Source: Moraxella osloensis
GTDB lineage: Bacteria; Pseudomonadota; Gammaproteobacteria; Pseudomonadales; Moraxellaceae
DNA: 64,000 nucleotides
NCBI RefSeq assembly: GCF_009867135.1
Contig: NZ_CP047226.1
Coordinates: 992,001-1,056,000, forward strand
Direction of reading: 5' to 3'
Each line of letters begins with the position of its first letter. The first letter of the stretch is position 1. Position numbers and translations under genes: made by a program. The notes under the pieces were generated by a model. The model did not search any database, was not told where the DNA came from, and worked only from the letters and a program-made list of their open reading frames with translations. Below, in pieces: positions 60,252 through 64,000 of this stretch.

Positions 60252-61199
60252 TTATCCTTTTACAATAATATCTTGAATATCCACAAAACAGTCTAGCCAA
60301 CCGTTCATGACGATTGCAGGGCTATGGGTTACGATGATGATTTGGCTATTAGGATTAATTTCTCGGATTTGGGCGAGAAGCTTTTCTTGCCATGATAAAT
60401 GTAATGATATTTCGGGTTCATCCATTAAAATCAATGCGTTATCTTTGGTAGCAATAGCGACTTTTAATAAAATATAGATAACTTGACGTTCACCTGATGA
60501 TAGCTGTGGAAAATTTAAAATTTCATTATTAAATTTAAACTCAAGTTCAAATTTATTATTTAGGGAAACACTTTTATTACTCTCACTAAACATATGATTC
60601 AATGAAGTAATAAATTTATTGTTCAAATCTAGGTTATTAATTTTTGATAATCTATCTAATTCATTTTGTATTTGCCAATCTAAAATGTTTTCTGTCTTTC
60701 CGTTTCCCATTTCAATATTTTGAAAAGAGTTTGCATTTAAAGCCATAGTTGAGACAAATTCAAAATTGACCTTTGTTTCATTTTTGGTGGCAGTGTATTC
60801 AATTGAATCAGTTATATTGAAACGGAATTTATTCTTTTTAATACTATTTATCATGACGTCTTTTAATTCACTTTTGATGTGATTGTTTTCTCTCACTTCT
60901 TTAATGATGAGTCTCTTCATTTCTTGCTCATCCACCAAGTCTAATAAATTAGAAATATTTTCTTGAGATTTTCTTAATTTAAGAATGTTATTGGAATCAA
61001 GCTCAATTGTGACTTCTGAGCAAAGCTTTGATTTGTCATGTATCTCTTCTTGAGAGATTGTATTTACCACCAGTTGTAAAACGGTCGATTTCCCCATCCC
61101 ATTTTTACCAACAAGCACATTGGTTTTTTGCAGATTCCATTCAATATCTTTATCACCAAATAATTGGCTGATTTTTATAGTTTTAATCATATTTTCCAT
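60252..61199 (-). CDS. ariA: AAA/ABC-type ATPase, AriA-like partner of the DUF4435 protein
   Basis: An SMC/ABC-like ATPase of 315 residues. Walker A is VLVGKNGMGKSTVLQL (residues about 31-39), the signature LSSGERQVIYILLKV, Walker B ALILMDEPEISLHLSW and the H-loop IIIVTHSPAIVMNGW, in the AAA_15/AAA_21 arrangement. The middle (residues 80-200) is helical and variable. AAA plus DUF4435 in this order is the arrangement of PARIS, in which AriA senses phage anti-restriction proteins and holds AriB. It seems shorter than the AriA proteins I remember, so this may be a divergent variant. I start at the ATG at 61197-61199, since AGG is seven bases before it; an upstream ATG at 61214 is in frame. The DNA is much more AT-rich than the flanks. 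Confidence 0.75.
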   Translation of the reverse strand: MENMIKTIKISQLFGDKDIEWNLQKTNVLVGKNGMGKSTVLQLVVNTISQEEIHDKSKLCSEVTIELDSNNILKLRKSQENISNLLDLVDEQEMKRLIIKEVRENNHIKSELKDVMINSIKKNKFRFNITDSIEYTATKNETKVNFEFVSTMALNANSFQNIEMGNGKTENILDWQIQNELDRLSKINNLDLNNKFITSLNHMFSESNKSVSLNNKFELEFKFNNEILNFPQLSSGERQVIYILLKVAIATKDNALILMDEPEISLHLSWQEKLLAQIREINPNSQIIIVTHSPAIVMNGWLDCFVDIQDIIVKG

Positions 61200-61301
61200 T
61201 GTCAAACCTATCAATTCAAACTTTGCAAAAATCGTATTGTAGCATAAAGCAGTTTAATAGAAATGATGACAATCACAACCTAAAATTTAAAGCTATAAGA
61301 T

Positions 61302-61330
61302 TTGATGTATAGAACTTGATATACTTTATA
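61302..61330 (+). promoter_or_regulatory. Candidate promoter of hrpA
   Basis: TTGATG (61302-61307), a 17-base spacer and TTTATA (61325-61330), about 50 bases before the hrpA start. The 187-base gap 61200-61386 is very AT-rich and would also hold the promoter of the ATPase gene on the other strand. Confidence 0.4.
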
Positions 61331-61386
61331 TATCCCCCATTTATCAAAAGACTTTTTCTCTAAAAAAATAAAATAGCCCAAGCAAA

Positions 61387-64000
61387 TGACCGAAATTTTA
61401 CCCGAAAAAACTGCTCAAATTCAAAATCCAAGTTTACCCCCTAATGCCCCAGTGATGGCAAAAGACAGCTATTATCTGTCACGCCTTGCCCAGCAATTAA
61501 AACAAATCAAAGACAAAGAAAGTGAAGACTATACCTCAAGGTTTGACCGTTACCAAAAACAACTCAAACACTCGCAAGACAGGGTGCAAAGCCGTATCGC
61601 CAGTCTGCCAACGATTCATCTTAATGAAGACTTGCCCGTCAGCCAACAAGCCGATAGACTCATCAAAGCCATCCAAGACCACCAAGTCATCATCGTGGCA
61701 GGGGAGACAGGCTCAGGCAAAACCACCCAGTTACCTAAGATTGCCATGCTCGCAGGGCGAGGGGTAACAGGGCAAATCGGACACACACAGCCAAGACGAT
61801 TAGCGGCGCGTAGTGTGGCAAATCGCATTGCTGAAGAACTAGGGGAAACGCTCGGACAGACAGTCAGCTTCAAAGTGCGTTTTACTGAGCAAGGCTCATC
61901 GGATTCCATTGTCAAACTGATGACCGACGGTATTTTGCTTGCCGAAATGGCGCATGACAAGTTTTTGAGCCGCTATGATACCATTATCATTGATGAAGCC
62001 CACGAGCGCAGTCTTAACATTGACTTTATCATGGGTTATCTCAAGCGTCTATTGCCAAAACGTCCCGATTTAAAGGTGATTATCACATCGGCGACGCTTG
62101 ACACAGCAAGGTTTAGCCAGTATTTTTCTAGCGTTGATGGTAAAACCAAAAAAGCGACGCCCGCGCCTGTATTTGTGGTTGAAGGTCGCAGTTATCCCGT
62201 GGAAGTGCGCTACCGTCCGTTGACGGATGAGATTGTCACAGGTTCGGATGATGACAGCTTTGATGATGTCGAAGAAAACTTGCCGCGAGCGATTACCGCA
62301 GCAGTGGAAGAGTGCTACCAAGACGCTGCCAGCAAAGGGCATGCTGACCAAGCGGATATTTTGATTTTTGCGGCGACAGAAGCGCAAATTCATGATTTGG
62401 CAGATATATTAAACCAATATGCCCCTCGTCATACCCAGATTTTGCCGTTATTTGCCCGTCAAAGTTTTGCCGAGCAACAACAGATTTTTCACCCGACAGG
62501 CGGCCGTCGCATTATCATCGCCACCAACGTTGCCGAAACCGCCTTGACCGTGCCCAATATCCGCTACGTCATAGATTTGGGATTTGCCCGAATGTCACGC
62601 TATGACTATCGCTCGCGGGTACAACGCCTGCCGATTGAAGCGATTAGCCAAGCTGCCGCCAATCAACGCAAAGGTCGCTGTGGACGTATCGCGGCGGGCG
62701 TGTGTATCCGTTTATATTCAGAAGAAGATTTTACCAGCCGTCCTGAGTTTACCGAGCCTGAAATTCTGCGTACCAACTTGGCGTCGGTAATTTTGCAAAT
62801 GGCAAACTTGGGTCTGGGCGAGGTAGAAAACTTTGACTTTATCCAGCCACCCGACAATCGACTGGTCAATGATGGGCGTAAACTATTAGAAGAATTGGGT
62901 GCGATTGCCACTAAAAAAACTGAAAATAGCCTAAGCATAGCTAATAACAATAGCAAAGGTCAATCCAAACGCCATCCCAATCAACTTACCAAAGTCGGTC
63001 AAATGATGGCAAAAATGCCTATTGACCCTCGTTTGGCACGTATGCTGATTGCAGGTGAGCAATACGGTTGTCTCAAAGAGCTATTGGTAATTGTATCGGG
63101 CTTGTCAGTGCAAGACCCTCGAGAACGCCCGAGCGATAAGCAAACCCAAGCCGACCAAAAACACGCATTATTTCGCCAAGCCGACAGCGATTTTTTATTT
63201 TATCTTAGTCTTTGGCAGGCAATTCATGGGGCCTTATTTCAAAGCAGTGGATTTAAAAGCGGTGGTATTGACCGTCAAAAAAATGCAACGCTAGACGATG
63301 AAGCCGCGCCAATCGCGCAAAGCCCGTATGAAAACGACAAACTAACCAACAGCCAACGTAAAAGCTTTGCCAAAAAACATTTTTTAAGCTCGCCGCGTTT
63401 ACGTGAATGGCAACAAACCCATAGCCAGTTGTTGCAAATGGTGGATGGGTTAAAATTAACCATCAACCAAGAGCCAGCCAGTTATGTGCCTATTCACCGC
63501 GCATTGCTCACGGGTCTGCTGTCGTTTATTGCCCAGAAAGTCAATGACGTCGACAAAAGCGGCAAGCTAATCAAAGCCAAACGCGGCGAGTATGTCACCG
63601 CGCGTCAGCATAAAGCCAAGATTTTTCCTGCCAGTACCTTGTTTAAGCAAAATCCGCTATGGGTGATGGCGTTTGAGGTGGTTGAGACCTCGCAGGTGTT
63701 TATGCGTACCGCTGCCAAAATCGAGCCAGAGTGGATATTGGCGATGGCAGGGGATTTGCTCAAATACCATTATTTTGAGCCGCATTGGTCAGCCAAAACG
63801 GGGCATGTCAAGGCATACGCCCAAATCAGCTTGTTTGGTCTGATTGTGGTACATAAACAACTGATGAATTATGAGCGGGTCAACCTTACCGAGTCTCGAG
63901 AAATCTTTTTGCGAGATGCCTTGGTGTTGGGCAATCTGAATGCTCCGTCCACAGGGGATGGTAAAAAGGGCAAATTGCCGCCATTTTTGCAGCATAATAT
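61387..64000 (+). CDS. hrpA: ATP-dependent RNA helicase HrpA, 3' end outside the window
   Basis: An open frame of 871 codons runs from the ATG at 61387 to the end of the window with no stop. It encodes a DEAH-box helicase of HrpA type: IIVAGETGSGKTTQLPKIAM (Walker A), TQPRRLAARSVANRIAEELG, the DEAH box in TIIIDEAHERSLNIDFIMGY, SAT in VIITSATLDTARF, and the C-terminal-lobe block FATNVAETALTVPNI-like ATNVAETALTVPNIRYVIDL with QRKGRCGRI. HrpA (about 1300 residues) acts on RNA, in E. coli on fimbrial mRNA and stalled ribosomes. No strong ribosome site precedes the start. A DUF4435/ATPase cassette is divergent from it. Confidence 0.94.

Noticed and set aside
59276-61386. Mobile element carrying the ATPase/DUF4435 pair
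   Set aside because: I saw no integrase, transposase, terminal inverted repeats or tRNA attachment site at either edge, so only composition suggests transfer.

Overview
The window is a stretch of ordinary gamma-proteobacterial chromosome, most likely from the Moraxellaceae (Moraxella/Psychrobacter branch). This is inferred from the protein character (AspRS beginning MMRTHYCG, a scattered type II secretion pair gspL-gspM, the prmA/DUF3426/fis/purH order, an inactive PyrC' next to PyrB) and from the moderate, slightly AT-leaning composition. No rRNA, tRNA, insertion sequence, prophage or CRISPR array was seen. About 60 genes are called, two of which run off the ends of the window (a glycosyltransferase at the left, hrpA at the right).

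Layout. 1-4640: a surface-polysaccharide segment (GT2 glycosyltransferase, capsule-type transferase, HtrL/YibB-like protein, DxD glycosyltransferase, LpxL-type acyltransferase), partly very AT-rich, read away from aspS (4662-6482). 6.7-11.9 kb: sohB-like protease, DUF1543 protein, PIF1-like helicase, GapA/Epd-family dehydrogenase. 11.9-19.4 kb, minus strand: purH, fis, a zinc-ribbon DUF3426 membrane protein, prmA and a class A penicillin-binding protein; dusB, usual partner of fis, is absent. 19.5-25.2 kb: CcoI-type copper ATPase, a lipoprotein, hda, a DUF2057 protein. 25.2-31.8 kb, minus strand: gspM, gspL, sixA, gpsA, a nitroreductase with an internal duplication, a 55-codon relic of paiB, zapE and an alpha/beta hydrolase. 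32-36.5 kb: small unknowns and ppc.

36.6-45.9 kb is a coherent valine/isobutyrate catabolic cluster: acyl-CoA synthetase (prpE-like), PAS-LuxR regulator, mmsA, acyl-CoA dehydrogenase, enoyl-CoA hydratase, a GNAT protein, 3-hydroxyisobutyryl-CoA hydrolase and mmsB, starting at a very good sigma-70 promoter with a palindrome beside it and ending at a terminator. 46-59.3 kb is housekeeping: HAD phosphatase, IclR regulator, xthA, argJ, an RNA methyltransferase overlapping fbp, pyrB-pyrC', membrane proteins, wrbA, a carboxylesterase.

59.3-61.2 kb holds the clearest accessory element: a two-gene, AT-rich, translationally coupled AAA ATPase + DUF4435/Toprim pair with the gene order and domains of the anti-phage system PARIS (AriA-AriB), inserted between a carboxylesterase gene and hrpA. 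The other feature that stands out at the scale of the whole window is the large number (over a dozen) of short, near-perfect tandem duplications of 8-45 bp in leaders, linkers and gene junctions, several of which change a reading frame, a start codon or a ribosome binding site.
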